Source of the DNA: Methylobacterium longum
GTDB lineage: Bacteria; Pseudomonadota; Alphaproteobacteria; Rhizobiales; Beijerinckiaceae
Direction of reading: 5' to 3'
NCBI RefSeq assembly: GCF_022179385.1
Contig: NZ_BPQS01000002.1
Location: 124,001 to 188,000 of the forward strand
Length of the DNA: 64,000 nucleotides
The translations under genes were made by a program, and so were the position numbers. The notes beneath the pieces are model-generated. The model made no database searches. It saw only the letters and a list, made by a program, of their open reading frames with translations, and was not told the origin of the DNA. Below are positions 51,612 through 60,387 of the stretch, in pieces (the first letter of the stretch is position 1; every line of letters starts with the position of its first letter).

Positions 51612-52076
51612 TTGCCCAGACCTTCTGCCGACCTCGTCACGACGGGCGAGTGCTTAGACTCCTTGCGACACGTACTGCCGGGCGCACATGAGAGTGCAGG
51701 GGCCGAGTTCCTGGAGCACAGCTTGTCGAAGTTCGAGGTGGCGATGGTCGGCGACACACCAGACGAGCTACCGAGCATCGACCGCGGCGCCATCTTCTCA
51801 GCCATCCTTGCCCGGCAGGCCCTGCGGATCGAGGCGAAGCTTCCGCGACTGGATGTAGGCTTTGAGTATAACAAGGCGGTCGAGCAGGCCCTACACCGAG
51901 TCGAGGAGGTTCGGTGGCAGCGTCACGCCGAACTCCATCACGATCGCGTTCGAGGTGAGATCCTGGCCCGGCAGCGCAGGAAGCATGGGCCTGCGTGGCC
52001 TTCAGGCTGGAGCGGCAGGATGGTTCTCTCGATCTTGGTTCAGCGTGAGTTGGAGGCAAGCTTCAGTAGGTCGTGA
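51612..52076 (+). CDS. Hypothetical protein divergent from the coupled operon
   Basis: 154 residues: MPRPSADLVTTGECLDSLRH, then PSIDRGAIFSAILARQALRI and a charged helix (VEEVRWQRHAELHHDRVRGE). Codon use is normal for the region, but no ribosome site is evident and the last 20 residues are less ordered. It starts 28 bases from the start of the 394-residue gene on the other strand. Confidence 0.42.
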   Translation: MPRPSADLVTTGECLDSLRHVLPGAHESAGAEFLEHSLSKFEVAMVGDTPDELPSIDRGAIFSAILARQALRIEAKLPRLDVGFEYNKAVEQALHRVEEVRWQRHAELHHDRVRGEILARQRRKHGPAWPSGWSGRMVLSILVQRELEASFSRS

Positions 52077-52118
52077 TGGCGACTTCAACGCCCATAAGGG
52101 CGCCGTCCGAAATCATCT

Positions 52119-52538
52119 TTAGTGCTCGGTTTCTGCCGTGAGGCGGCATCGGAAAAAGCGTTCGACCATCTCGTCGTGTAGCGGAAAGGCGGTGCGCACC
52201 GGCTCATCTACTACGACCACCTCCAGCACCTCGCTGTCGTGGACGAATGAGCCTTCATGTTCGACCGGCGGTGTTTGCCCAAACAGTAGGTTCTGTCGCC
52301 GATCTGGCGTTGTCACGACCGTAAGCAACCTCAAGCGATCGGCCTCGATGCGCACCCCGGTTTCTTCGAGGACCTCACGCACGCCCGCCTCCTGCCATGT
52401 CTCACCGCGCATCTGGTAGCCGCCGGGCATCGCGAGTTCGCCATGCCCGTCTGTAACACCGCGGCGGATCATCAGAAGACCGCCTCGGATCGGCACGAGG
52501 ACAACGACGACAGTCGGCGTGTTGTCATAGCTGCCCAT
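52119..52538 (-). CDS. Nudix hydrolase
   Basis: 139 residues. Hydrolyses nucleoside diphosphates linked to another group. The Nudix box is complete: GYQMRGETWQEAGVREVLEE followed by TGV, giving G-x5-E-x7-R-E-x2-E-E-x-G. Upstream strands read TPTVVVVLVPIRGGLLMIRR, and the C-terminal part ends with a regulatory or dimer strand (EVLEVVVVDEPVRTAFPLHD). The substrate cannot be read from the box. Divergent from the next gene, with the two start codons almost touching. Confidence 0.92.
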   Translation of the reverse strand: MGSYDNTPTVVVVLVPIRGGLLMIRRGVTDGHGELAMPGGYQMRGETWQEAGVREVLEETGVRIEADRLRLLTVVTTPDRRQNLLFGQTPPVEHEGSFVHDSEVLEVVVVDEPVRTAFPLHDEMVERFFRCRLTAETEH

Positions 52539-53007
52539 GATCAGGCGCTCTGCCGAGCCAAGGAAATTTTATGCCGCGAAAGGAGTAGCAACAGACGCGA
52601 TCGTAGGATTGCAGGCGCTCTCGACGCCGCTTCTGCCGAACATGAGCCGGAACAGTTCGGCTGGGGTCCTCGAAAGGCCGTCCCCGTCTGCAATGCGCAC
52701 ATCGGCTTTGCCTGAAGCGCTCAGGCTCATGCCCTGGGAGATCGCATTCAGGAGCGAGGCGTGGTGGAAGGTGGTCTCGCTCGACTGTGTGCGGGCGATG
52801 ACAGTGAAGTTCACAGGCGATGATCCTGATGCGGGTTCGCTACGCGACCGTTGGCCCGCTTCACGAACTCTGATTGCAAGAATGATCGAGGGCCGAGCCC
52901 TCTTGCGAGACGACGGCCGACCGGCATGCGTCTTCGCCTGCAATATCGACTTGTGGTTGACGGAATCTTGTCTGCGGTGGGGCGCGGTGACAGAAGCTGG
53001 TCAATGA
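52537..53007 (+). CDS. Hypothetical protein coupled to the following gene
   Basis: 156 residues from ATG 52537, or about 92 from ATG 52729 (MPWEIAFRSEAWWKVVSLDC), which I consider at least as likely. The C-terminal half contains DDGRPACVFACNIDLWLTES. Its stop overlaps the start of the next gene (ATGATGA), supporting real coupled translation. The opposite strand carries an equally open frame of 124 codons (52569-52943) with good third-position GC, so the strand choice is not settled. Confidence 0.45.
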   Translation: MIRRSAEPRKFYAAKGVATDAIVGLQALSTPLLPNMSRNSSAGVLERPSPSAMRTSALPEALRLMPWEIAFRSEAWWKVVSLDCVRAMTVKFTGDDPDAGSLRDRWPASRTLIARMIEGRALLRDDGRPACVFACNIDLWLTESCLRWGAVTEAGQ

Positions 53008-53843
53008 TGAAAATCGAGCCTCTGCCCGCGTGGTCGCTCCTCACCCGGTCTGGCGTGGCCGGACTGCTCGCGCGGCCGAACAACGGCCCACCTCCAACGA
53101 TCCGGCTCGGTTCGGACCTCGACGCGATAAGCGCCGCCGAGATGCCACTGCTGGCGACGCTGCGCCTCATGATCGCCCGCGCGCAGGCCAATGGTGGGTT
53201 GACGCTGACTGCCACGCACGCTCTGTCGCGCGCCGACACGCGCGCGCTATTCGATGCGCTTGTCTGGCCGGACTACGACAAGGCCGAGGTGCTTGCGGCC
53301 AACAAGGTCCTGAACGAGGCCGACGTGATGCCGGTCGAGACCACTCGCCTCATCGCTCAGGCGGCCAAGCTCCTCCGCCGTCGTGAGCGCAAGCTGCTCG
53401 TGACCAAGGTTGGGCAGGATCTCACGACGGAGGAGCAGAACCTCGAACTCTTCCGGCGGCTGTTCGCGCTGGTGTTCTGGGGGCTCGACCTCGGTTCGCT
53501 TGATCGCGTGCCCATCGAGCGCTGGCCGCAGGATCACGTCGGCCTCGTGCTGTGGTGCTTGTCGGCCGCGGCTCGCGAGTGGAGCAGCGTCGGGCATTTG
53601 CTGCCAGTCTGCACCGTGCTCGATGCGGCGGCGGAAGAGACGCCACCCGACTTCCTCGCTTTTGCATTTGAGGCTCGGATCCTGCGGTCCATGACGTGGT
53701 TTGGCCTGCTAGAGACGCGCCGGGTCGGCGAGCCGGGATCGTTCGCATGGCGCTATGTGCGCGAGTACCGCACGGCTCCGCTGTTCGACCGCGCGCTCAC
53801 ATTTGACGCGGAGGTCGCCGGTCCGGTCGGGTTGAGGCATTAA
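53004..53843 (+). CDS. Hypothetical protein
   Basis: 279 residues from ATG 53004, coupled to the previous gene. Helical and tryptophan-rich: WSLLTRSGVAGLLARPNNGP, SRADTRALFDALVWPDYDKA, a charged centre (KLLRRRERKLLVTKVGQDLT), LFALVFWGLDLGSLDRVPIE, and the C-terminal RSMTWFGLLETRRVG. The second half looks like a winged-helix end, as in plasmid pRiA4b ORF-3-type or SEC-C-linked proteins, but I cannot name the family. No signal peptide. Confidence 0.68.
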   Translation: MMKIEPLPAWSLLTRSGVAGLLARPNNGPPPTIRLGSDLDAISAAEMPLLATLRLMIARAQANGGLTLTATHALSRADTRALFDALVWPDYDKAEVLAANKVLNEADVMPVETTRLIAQAAKLLRRRERKLLVTKVGQDLTTEEQNLELFRRLFALVFWGLDLGSLDRVPIERWPQDHVGLVLWCLSAAAREWSSVGHLLPVCTVLDAAAEETPPDFLAFAFEARILRSMTWFGLLETRRVGEPGSFAWRYVREYRTAPLFDRALTFDAEVAGPVGLRH

Positions 53844-54191
53844 CGTCGGCGTTCACGCCGTGTGCGTCTCAGCGCAAGCAGTGTCACCAGCGGCGCGCAT
53901 CGCGCCTGAGGCTTCGACTGCTGCGAGGTCCTCTTCTAATGAGGCGCGCAGGCAAACGGCCTCGCCGTTCGTCTCGGGCCAACGAAAGCGCAGGAAGGTC
54001 ATGTAAGCCTATCTTCGGCACCCTTGCAGCCCGCCTAAAGCGAAAGGGTACGGGCCTGGGGCGAGAGGAGGAAGCCGGAGGACATGTCATCACGTCTGGT
54101 GCTTACGCATCGTATATGATGGCATAGCTGAACCATAGCCATGGGCAAAAGCATCGCGTATGGTGGCATGAGCCATCGCATAGGGTGCATC
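53844..54191. other. Gap at the boundary to the AT-richer patch
   Basis: About 350 bases. Base composition falls noticeably from about 54080 on. A 62-codon frame (53939-54127) is basic and lacks a ribosome site; I do not call it. The repeated element CATCGCATA/CATCGCGTA near 54153-54185 resembles short direct repeats. Confidence 0.4.
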
Positions 54192-54425
54192 ATGCCTGAG
54201 GGAGCCGAAGTGGCTTGGGACGCACGGGTGAAGGGGATCCTGAAGGCTGAGTTGAAGCGTAAGGGAGTGACCTACGCGCAGCTAGTAGACAAGCTGGCGA
54301 CTATCGGAGTGAAGGAAACAGAGCCGAACATCCGTAATAAGCTGGCGCGTGGAAAATTTACTGCCGTATTTTTCTTGCAATGCCTGACTGCGATAGGATG
54401 CCACAGCATTGTTCTTGATGCCTGA
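54192..54425 (+). CDS. DUF6471-like small helix-turn-helix protein
   Basis: 77 residues from ATG 54192; ATGs at 54141 and 54168 would extend it. The core VAWDARVKGILKAELKRKGV, TYAQLVDKLATIGVKETEPN and IRNKLARGKFTAVFFLQCLT is the pattern of DUF6471 proteins: a helix-turn-helix-like fold with the conserved RGKF(T/S)A(V/A)FF stretch. These are common in mobile and defence-rich DNA and their role is not established. The next gene on the same strand follows after 24 bases. The region is AT-richer than the rest of the island, a sign of separate origin. Confidence 0.72.
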   Translation: MPEGAEVAWDARVKGILKAELKRKGVTYAQLVDKLATIGVKETEPNIRNKLARGKFTAVFFLQCLTAIGCHSIVLDA

Positions 54426-54449
54426 TTACTTGTTGTGTATAGTCGCAGC

Positions 54450-54617
54450 ATGAGCAGCTTGCGGTCCAAAGCTTGGGCTTGGCTGGTCGCTGTGCTGGCG
54501 GCCGGGCTGCTTTGGTTTGCGCTGGACTTGATAAGTAAAATAAGTTACCCTGCGGCTTGGACTGTAGCGATGGCAAGCATTTTAGCAGCGTCACTCTTCC
54601 TGATCGTCAAGCGGTAG
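54450..54617 (+). CDS. Small two-helix membrane protein
   Basis: 55 residues from ATG 54450 (the frame opens at 54435). MSSLRSKAWAWLVAVLAAGL gives one helix, SYPAAWTVAMASILAASLFL the second, ending IVKR. It follows the DUF6471-like gene by 24 bases and converges with the 299-residue gene, overlapping its end by about 27 bases. Confidence 0.6.
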   Translation: MSSLRSKAWAWLVAVLAAGLLWFALDLISKISYPAAWTVAMASILAASLFLIVKR

Positions 54618-55490
54618 CGATGTTTGCCGGTTCATGAACTGTGTTGGTGCGCTGAGAACCTTTAGCACGGTGCGCTCGACCGGGACCCACCCTTTACCCT
54701 TGTCCTCTTCAACCGTCTCAAGCAGTACAGTCATTTGCACGTTGCTTTTCATCACAATCGGCAGGTGACCGGATAGCACATCGTCAACGAACGGCTTATC
54801 TTTCACGGGCGCCCCAAATTCCGACTTGCCGATTTTGAACTTCCAGCGCCTTGTGCCCGGCTCAAGGACTGGGCTGATGAGGACCACCTTAGTCGGCTCC
54901 GTCGTCGTTCGCTTACGCGCGGGAAGTGTCTCTACCGTGCCGTAGCCACCACGGGTGTAGAACTCCGACCGGGGGACGACATGCTTAGGCTTCCGTACAT
55001 TGGAGCCGGTGACGGCAGCGCCCTTGACGGCAGTGTCCCGCTCAAGCTCGGAGAACACTTCCTGAGATTTCTTCTGACCAGCTTTTGCTCGTATGGCCTG
55101 AACTACAATATCTGAGATATCTTGCTTATCTTTATCTGTAAGGCCACCGGCATCCTTTCCAAAAACGTCCTCCCAGACATGGTCTTTGATTTTACCTTTG
55201 GCGGTGTCCCAAACCTCGTGCCCAATCCAAGTGACGGCAGCCAAAAGGATAGCCGCAGCAGTTTTCTTCGGGTCCCCGACATATCTATTAATTTTTGTCC
55301 TTGTGTTAAGCCAAAGACTGCCTTCGGCGGTATCGACAAGATCAAGTGACACGTCGCTAAACGGATCCACAAACGCGGCGATGTCTTTAATTGTAGCTAA
55401 TACGGCCAACGAAGTCTTAGAAATAACTTCCAGATCAACTCGCTGGCCTTCTTCGATGTCTAAATAGAGGCTGAGTTGATCCGTTGCCAT
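54591..55490 (-). CDS. Hypothetical protein of the AT-richer patch
   Basis: 299 residues from ATG 55490, with GGGAGA 8 bases upstream. Residues 1-65 form an alpha/beta start (MATDQLSLYLDIEEGQRVDL, then VDTAEGSLWLNTRTK). Residues about 75-92 are hydrophobic (KTAAAILLAAVTWIGHEVWD). The middle is charged (AIRAKAGQKKSQEVFSELER). The C-terminal half is beta-rich (KVVLISPVLEPGTRRWKFKI, NVQMTVLLETVEEDKGKGWV). The order (small alpha/beta sensor-like domain, hydrophobic segment, beta-rich C-terminus) resembles uncharacterised proteins from defence islands, but I cannot assign a function. Codon use is less GC-biased than elsewhere. Confidence 0.75.
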   Translation of the reverse strand: MATDQLSLYLDIEEGQRVDLEVISKTSLAVLATIKDIAAFVDPFSDVSLDLVDTAEGSLWLNTRTKINRYVGDPKKTAAAILLAAVTWIGHEVWDTAKGKIKDHVWEDVFGKDAGGLTDKDKQDISDIVVQAIRAKAGQKKSQEVFSELERDTAVKGAAVTGSNVRKPKHVVPRSEFYTRGGYGTVETLPARKRTTTEPTKVVLISPVLEPGTRRWKFKIGKSEFGAPVKDKPFVDDVLSGHLPIVMKSNVQMTVLLETVEEDKGKGWVPVERTVLKVLSAPTQFMNRQTSLPLDDQEE

Positions 55491-56440
55491 TTTTGTCTCC
55501 CTGCCGCGAGTCGTATCACGGGCCAAAGAGGCGTCAATCTGAAGTAGCAATAACGGCCGCGCCCAGAACCGCGCGCCACCGTATCAGCCTTAAAAGCCAC
55601 CGCTCACGACGACTAACGCCATCGCGTTGGTGCATTTGCACCATAAGGCCGAAGTTATCATGGTTAGCTGTGGTTAACTCCGTCGTGCGGCGTATCAGAC
55701 CCGCTTAGCACCCCGAACGCTGGGTCTCCGTCGAACTTCGAGTGCCCCGTAGCGGTGATCACGGCGTTCCCCGACCCTTCAGCCGCTCCGGCTCCGGACC
55801 CCTCTCATCCTCGGCTCGACCGCAAGCGATTCGCGGCGGTGAACTCCGGCTCGTCGTTCCCCAGGATCAGGGTCACCTGACCACCACGGACGAACCTTGA
55901 CCGGATCGGGCTCGCTGAGCACCTGATCCTGCTAACGTTTATGCGGCGGTCGGCGCGGCTCGGCTCCCGCATCTTGATGCCGCCGACGCTCGCCTCGAAG
56001 TTCTGCATCTTCACCGAGCGCACGTCGGTGATCACGCGCTGGTGCTCTCGATCGCCTGCTCGTGCTCGTGATTACGAACTTCGAGTCGCGCGCCTCGGCG
56101 GCGGTGCAGGAACGTGTCCAGGAACGTCGCGTCCACGGTCGCCTCGACGGTGGCTGGACCCTGTCGCGGCTGAGCGGGATCTCAGTGGCACCTATGTTCT
56201 GCGCGACCCTAGCCCCGCTAAATCGGATTTCTCGAAGTTCTCGGAGCCTGCCACTTTTTCGAGAACGCAGCCGACCGGGAGCGATCCGCTGGGCCGGTGA
56301 TGGCCACTCGGGCGGACATAGTCGGCCGAGGGCACTGACCACAGAACCGAACCGTTGTGAAATCGGTTGTGAAAATCGCGCCCAAATCGGCCCAAAAAGG
56401 TCCAATCGGAACCAAAGTCACAACGTCTTTAGCGGCCGGG
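55491..56440. other. Decayed right margin of the island
   Basis: 950 bases without an intact gene. The minus strand between 55800 and 56200 contains pieces of former coding sequence in shifting frames: VEATVDATFLDTFLHRRRGA with EVRNHEHEQAIESTS, followed in another frame by DVRSVKMQNFEASVGGIKMR. These look like one gene with at least one frameshift. Nothing identifiable remains. The last 100 bases before the terminator contain TTGTGAAAATCGCGCC-type sequence that may be the attP-flanking region. Confidence 0.45.
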
Positions 56441-56473
56441 AAAATAAAAAAACCCCTGCGAGTGCAGGGGTTT
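56441..56473 (-). terminator. Intrinsic terminator downstream of tRNA-Gly
   Basis: On the minus strand, 3 bases after the tRNA's CCA, the stem AACCCCTGC / GCAGGGGTT (56451-56459 with 56464-56472) closes a 4-base loop and is followed by a T-rich run (TTTTTTTATTTT). A classic rho-independent terminator for the tRNA. Because it lies on the island side of the crossover, the island brought its own copy. Confidence 0.85.
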
Positions 56474-56475
56474 GA

Positions 56476-56550
56476 TGGAGCGGGCGATCGGGATCGAACC
56501 GACGACATTCAGCTTGGGAAGCTGACGTTCTACCACTGAACTACGCCCGC
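56476..56550 (-). tRNA. tRNA-Gly (anticodon CCC)
   Basis: Complete cloverleaf on the minus strand: acceptor GCGGGCG/CGCCCGC, D arm GTTC...GAAC, anticodon stem TCAGC/GCTGA around the loop TTCCCAA (anticodon CCC), T arm GTCGG/CCGAT with the loop TTCGATC, discriminator T and an encoded CCA. The gene is intact at this end of the island because the island carries the missing 3' half. Crossover lies at the anticodon loop, where the left-end copy stops matching. Confidence 0.97.
56491..56520. repeat. attR: direct repeat inside tRNA-Gly
   Basis: 30 bases identical to positions 1-30. It covers the tRNA from the T arm to the anticodon loop. Together the two copies delimit the island. Confidence 0.92.
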
Positions 56551-56728
56551 GTCGGGAAGCGTTTTGGACGGCGCAGGGCCTCCGAGTCAACAACCCGCAC
56601 GGCCGTTGAGGCCGTGCGCCGACGAATTTGATGCGCGGCGCTACCTCTACACCGCCTGCGTCCGATCCCGACGGCGGCTGCGACGGGTCAGCGGGCAACA
56701 GTTGAGACGCGACGATCTCGTCCGCCGA

Positions 56729-57349
56729 TCAGCTGAGGGGCACCGCGAAGCCCCGCGCCACGGCGGGCCGGTCCATCAGGTCGCGGTACCAGCGCTCGAC
56801 CATGGGATAATTGGCGAGGTCCACCTGATGTCGCTCATGGCGCCAGACCCAGCCGAGTATCGCAAAGTCGGCGATCGAGAGCGGACCGGCCACATAGGCG
56901 ACCTGCGCGAGACGGCGGTCGAGGACGCCGTAGAGCCGTCGCGTCTCGTTGAGGTAGCGCGTGAGACCGTAGGCCCGGTCCTTCTCGGCGACGCCCAGGA
57001 AGTGGTGCACCTGGCCGGGCATCGGCCCGAAGCCGCCCATCTGCCACATCAGCCATTCGAGCGCGGCGACGCGGGTTCGCCGGTCTTCGGGGAGGAAACG
57101 TCCCGTCTTCTCCGCGAGATACAGCAGGATCGCCCCCGACTCGAACACCGAGATCGCCGCGCCGTCCGGTCCCTCCGGATCGACGATGGCCGGGATGCGG
57201 TTGTTCGGACTGATCGCCAGAAAATCCGGTTCGTGCTGCTGGCCCTGGGTGATATCCACCGGCTTGACCCGGTACGGCAGCGCCATTTCCTCCAGCGCCA
57301 CGCTGATCTTGCGTCCGTTCGGCGTGTTCCAGGCATACAGATCGATCAT
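56729..57349 (-). CDS. Glutathione S-transferase (YfcG/Ure2-like)
   Basis: 206 residues from ATG 57349 (an upstream TTG at 57376 is less likely). Thioredoxin-like N-terminal domain: MIDLYAWNTPNGRKISVALE with the TPNGRK active-site region of nu-class enzymes, the cis-proline in NNRIPAIVDPEG and the ES motif in ISVFESGAILLYLA. The helical C-terminal domain contains GPLSIADFAILGWVWRH. These enzymes reduce disulphides or conjugate electrophiles. First chromosomal gene right of the island, on the same strand as the tRNA. Confidence 0.92.
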   Translation of the reverse strand: MIDLYAWNTPNGRKISVALEEMALPYRVKPVDITQGQQHEPDFLAISPNNRIPAIVDPEGPDGAAISVFESGAILLYLAEKTGRFLPEDRRTRVAALEWLMWQMGGFGPMPGQVHHFLGVAEKDRAYGLTRYLNETRRLYGVLDRRLAQVAYVAGPLSIADFAILGWVWRHERHQVDLANYPMVERWYRDLMDRPAVARGFAVPLS

Positions 57350-57662
57350 GGGGTAATAAATCCCGCTCGCGCTCAAGGTTTCGCCGGCCCGGATCGGCCG
57401 TCCGTGACGTCCAACGCGCGATCCACGGCCGTGGCTATGACCCGGATCGGGTTTGGGCCAGCTCCCTGCGGGCGCAAACCTCTCTCGAGGCCGTCAAGGT
57501 ACAACCTGAGGGGCGGCGAGGCCGCGTCGCGGGGCCGAACGACCCGATTGAGGAACGAAACAACCGTCTGTCGAAAGCCTTCGGCGGCGGAACGCTGCGG
57601 TTGCAGGACCGTTGCGCACCGTGGAGGCGACGAGGCCGCCGGAACAGGGACGTTCTTCCACG

Positions 57663-59432
57663 ATGTGCGGAATCTGTGGTGAGATCACCTTCGACGGTCC
57701 GGCCGATCCCGCCGCAGTCAAGGCCATGATGGGCTGTCTCCGGCCGCGCGGCCCGGACGGCGAGGGTCTGTTCGGCTCCGGCCGCGTCGTCTTCGGACAT
57801 CGCCGGTTGAAGATCATCGATCTGTCCGAGGCAGGCCAGCAACCCATGGTCGATCCGGGCCTCGGTCTCGCCATCGTCTTCAACGGCTGCATCTACAACT
57901 TCCGCGAGCTGCGCGCGGAGCTGGAGGCAAAGGGCTACGCGTTCTTCTCGACGAGCGATACCGAGGTGGTCCTCAAGGCCTATCATGCCTGGGGCAAGGG
58001 CTGCGTCGCGCGCTTCTACGGCATGTTCGCCTTCGCGATCCTGGAGCGGGATTCCGGACGCGTCGTGCTGGCCCGGGACCGGCTCGGCGTGAAACCGCTC
58101 TACTACAGCGCGACCCGCGGTCGCTTCCGCTTCGCCTCGTCGCTCCCGGCCCTCCTCGCCGCCGGCGATGTCGACACCGCGATCGATCCGGTAGCGCTGC
58201 ATCACTACATGAGTTGGCACGCGGGCGTGCCCGCGCCGCTGACCATCCTCAGGGGCATACGCAAGCTCGCGCCAGCGACGATCCTGACGCTCGAAGCCGA
58301 CGGACGCCGCAGTGAAGAGATCTACTGGAGTGTCACGATCGGCCCGAGGGAGGCCGATCGCCGCATGACCGAGGCCGACTGGCGCGAGGCGGTCCTCGAA
58401 ACCCTCGCCACCGCCGTCGCGCGCCGACAGGTCGCCGACGTGCCCACCGGCGTCCTGCTCTCGGGTGGCCTCGACAGCTCGCTGCTCGTCGCGCTGCTCG
58501 CCCGCAACGGGCAGACCGGCTTGAAGACCTTCTCGGTCGGGTTCGATGCCGTGAACGGCGTCGAGGGCGATGAATTCAAGTACTCGGATATCATCGCTCG
58601 CACCTTCGAGACCGACCACACCAAACTGGCGGTCGACGGCTCCCGGACCCTCGAGGCGCTGCCCGCCGCCATCGCGGCGATGTCCGAGCCGCAGATGAGC
58701 CACGATGCCGTCGCCTTCCTGCTTCTCTCCCAGGAGGTCGCCAAGCACGTGACGGTGATCCAGAGCGGACAGGGCGCCGATGAGGTGTTCGGGGGCTATC
58801 ACTGGTACCCGAAACTGATGCAGTCGAGCGATCCGGTGGCGGACTACGCCAAGGCGTATCACGACCGCGACCATGCCGAGATGCGCGAGGCGCTGGTGCC
58901 CGACATGATCGGCGGCGATCACAGCACGGCCTTTCTCGCCGATTTCTTTTCCGCCTCGAAGAGCGCGAGCCCGATCGACAAGACCTTGCAGCTCGACCAG
59001 CAGATCATGATGGTCGATGATCCGGTCAAGCGCGTCGACAACATGACCATGGCCTGCGGGCTCGAAGCGCGCGTGCCCTTCCTGGATCACGACCTGGTCG
59101 AACTGGCGGCCCGCATCCCGGCCTCCCTGAAGGTCCGCGACGGCGGCAAGTACATCTTGAAGGAAGCGGGGCGGGCGGTCGTCCCGGCGGAGGTCATCGA
59201 CCGGAAGAAGGGCTATTTTCCCGTCCCGGCGCTCAAGCACATCCGCGGCCCGTTCCTGGACTACGTCCGCGACGTGCTCGGCCGGCCGGAGGCGCGGTCC
59301 CGAGGCATCTTCAACCGTCCTTACGTCGACCGTCTGCTCGCCGACCCGGACGGGACTCTGACCCCGAAGGGCAACTCGAAGCTCTGGCAGGTCGCCCTGC
59401 TGGAGAGCTGGCTCCAGACCCACGGCGTCTGA
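57663..59432 (+). CDS. N-acetylglutaminylglutamine amidotransferase (asparagine synthetase-like)
   Basis: 589 residues from ATG 57663, so that the catalytic Cys2 follows the initiator (MCGICGEITF). Class II glutaminase domain (1-210) with RGPDGEGLFGSGRVVFGHRR and VVLARDRLGVKPLYY. Synthetase domain (about 240-589) with the ATP-binding SGGLDSSLLVAL and SGQGADEVFGGYHWYPKLMQ. The length and the HHYMSWHAGVPAPLTILRGI segment match the enzyme that amidates N-acetylglutaminylglutamine to make the osmoprotectant NAGGN, rather than AsnB. Its usual partner, the GNAT/ATP-grasp ngg gene, is not next to it in this window; the next gene downstream is a second glutamine amidotransferase. Confidence 0.85.
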   Translation: MCGICGEITFDGPADPAAVKAMMGCLRPRGPDGEGLFGSGRVVFGHRRLKIIDLSEAGQQPMVDPGLGLAIVFNGCIYNFRELRAELEAKGYAFFSTSDTEVVLKAYHAWGKGCVARFYGMFAFAILERDSGRVVLARDRLGVKPLYYSATRGRFRFASSLPALLAAGDVDTAIDPVALHHYMSWHAGVPAPLTILRGIRKLAPATILTLEADGRRSEEIYWSVTIGPREADRRMTEADWREAVLETLATAVARRQVADVPTGVLLSGGLDSSLLVALLARNGQTGLKTFSVGFDAVNGVEGDEFKYSDIIARTFETDHTKLAVDGSRTLEALPAAIAAMSEPQMSHDAVAFLLLSQEVAKHVTVIQSGQGADEVFGGYHWYPKLMQSSDPVADYAKAYHDRDHAEMREALVPDMIGGDHSTAFLADFFSASKSASPIDKTLQLDQQIMMVDDPVKRVDNMTMACGLEARVPFLDHDLVELAARIPASLKVRDGGKYILKEAGRAVVPAEVIDRKKGYFPVPALKHIRGPFLDYVRDVLGRPEARSRGIFNRPYVDRLLADPDGTLTPKGNSKLWQVALLESWLQTHGV

Positions 59433-59553
59433 CGGCCGCGGCCGCGGCACGGCTCTCGCGAGGGATCGTGATCGATGCGGCGCTCAAGGTGCCGCGCTTT
59501 GCCCATGATCGTCCCGGATCAGACCCGGGACCGCCACCCGGAGAAGCCCGTCG

Positions 59554-60378
59554 ATGTGCCGCTGGATCGCCTATGCGGGACGCACCATCCCGCTGGAGCA
59601 CTACGTCACCGAGCCGTCCCACAGCCTCGTCTCGCAGAGCATCCAGGCGCTGGAATCGACCGCAGCCACGAACGGCGATGGATTCGGGCTGGGCTGGTAC
59701 GGCGACCATCCCGAACCCGGCCGCTACCGCGAGGTTCAGCCCGCCTGGTCGGACGACAATCTGCGCTACCTGTGCCGCCACCTCCACTCGCACCTGTTCT
59801 TCGCGCATGTGCGCGCCGCCACGGGGACGTCGATCACCCGGCCGAACTGCCATCCGTTCGCGTGCGGGCCGTGGCTGTTCATGCACAACGGCTATATCGG
59901 CGACTGGAACCGTCTGCGTCGGCCGGTCGAGGCGATGATCCCGGATGAACTCTACCCGTCCCGCGCCGGGACGACGGATTCCGAGGCGATGTTCCTCGGG
60001 TTGCTCGGCTGCGGGCTGATGGGGAGCACGCCGCCTCGCGACCCGATGGAGGCGACGGCCCGTGCCCTGGCGCGGCTCACCGAACTGGCGGGCGAGCATC
60101 CGTTCCGGTTCACGGCCGCGCTCGCCGACGGGCGGGATCTCTACGCCTTCCGCTACGCGGCCAACGACAGGGCCAACTCCCTTTACTACCGCGCCTCGGA
60201 GGGGGGCGTGGTCATCGCGTCCGAGCCCTTGGATCGCGACCACGGGACGTGGACGCCCGTCGCGGAGAACAGCGTCGTGGTCGCGCGGCGGAACGCGCCG
60301 GTGGAGGTTCACTCACTGACCCGGTTCGGTCTCGGGCAAACCGGACCGGAGGCCGCCATCCGCCGGCTGCGGGCCTGA
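59554..60378 (+). CDS. Class II glutamine amidotransferase (YafJ/EgtC-like)
   Basis: 274 residues, starting with the catalytic cysteine (MCRWIAYAGRTIPLEHYVTE). NGDGFGLGWYGD and FFAHVRAATGTSITRPNCHP are the glutamine-binding elements, FMHNGYIGDWNRLRRPVEA the oxyanion region, and GVVIASEPLDRDHGTWTPVA a conserved C-terminal strand. The family includes EgtC of ergothioneine synthesis and YafJ of unknown role; without egt neighbours the YafJ-type name is safer. It follows the NAGGN amidotransferase by 121 bases on the same strand. Confidence 0.88.
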   Translation: MCRWIAYAGRTIPLEHYVTEPSHSLVSQSIQALESTAATNGDGFGLGWYGDHPEPGRYREVQPAWSDDNLRYLCRHLHSHLFFAHVRAATGTSITRPNCHPFACGPWLFMHNGYIGDWNRLRRPVEAMIPDELYPSRAGTTDSEAMFLGLLGCGLMGSTPPRDPMEATARALARLTELAGEHPFRFTAALADGRDLYAFRYAANDRANSLYYRASEGGVVIASEPLDRDHGTWTPVAENSVVVARRNAPVEVHSLTRFGLGQTGPEAAIRRLRA

Positions 60379-60387
60379 GGGCGCGGC

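Noticed and set aside
52569..52943. 124-codon minus-strand frame with good codon use opposite 52537-53007
   Set aside because: Not called because the plus-strand gene has an ATGA overlap with the next gene. The strand is uncertain, and this is stated in the feature.
57435..59450. 671-codon minus-strand open frame across the NAGGN amidotransferase
   Set aside because: Antisense shadow of a clearly recognisable gene; no domain in its own translation.
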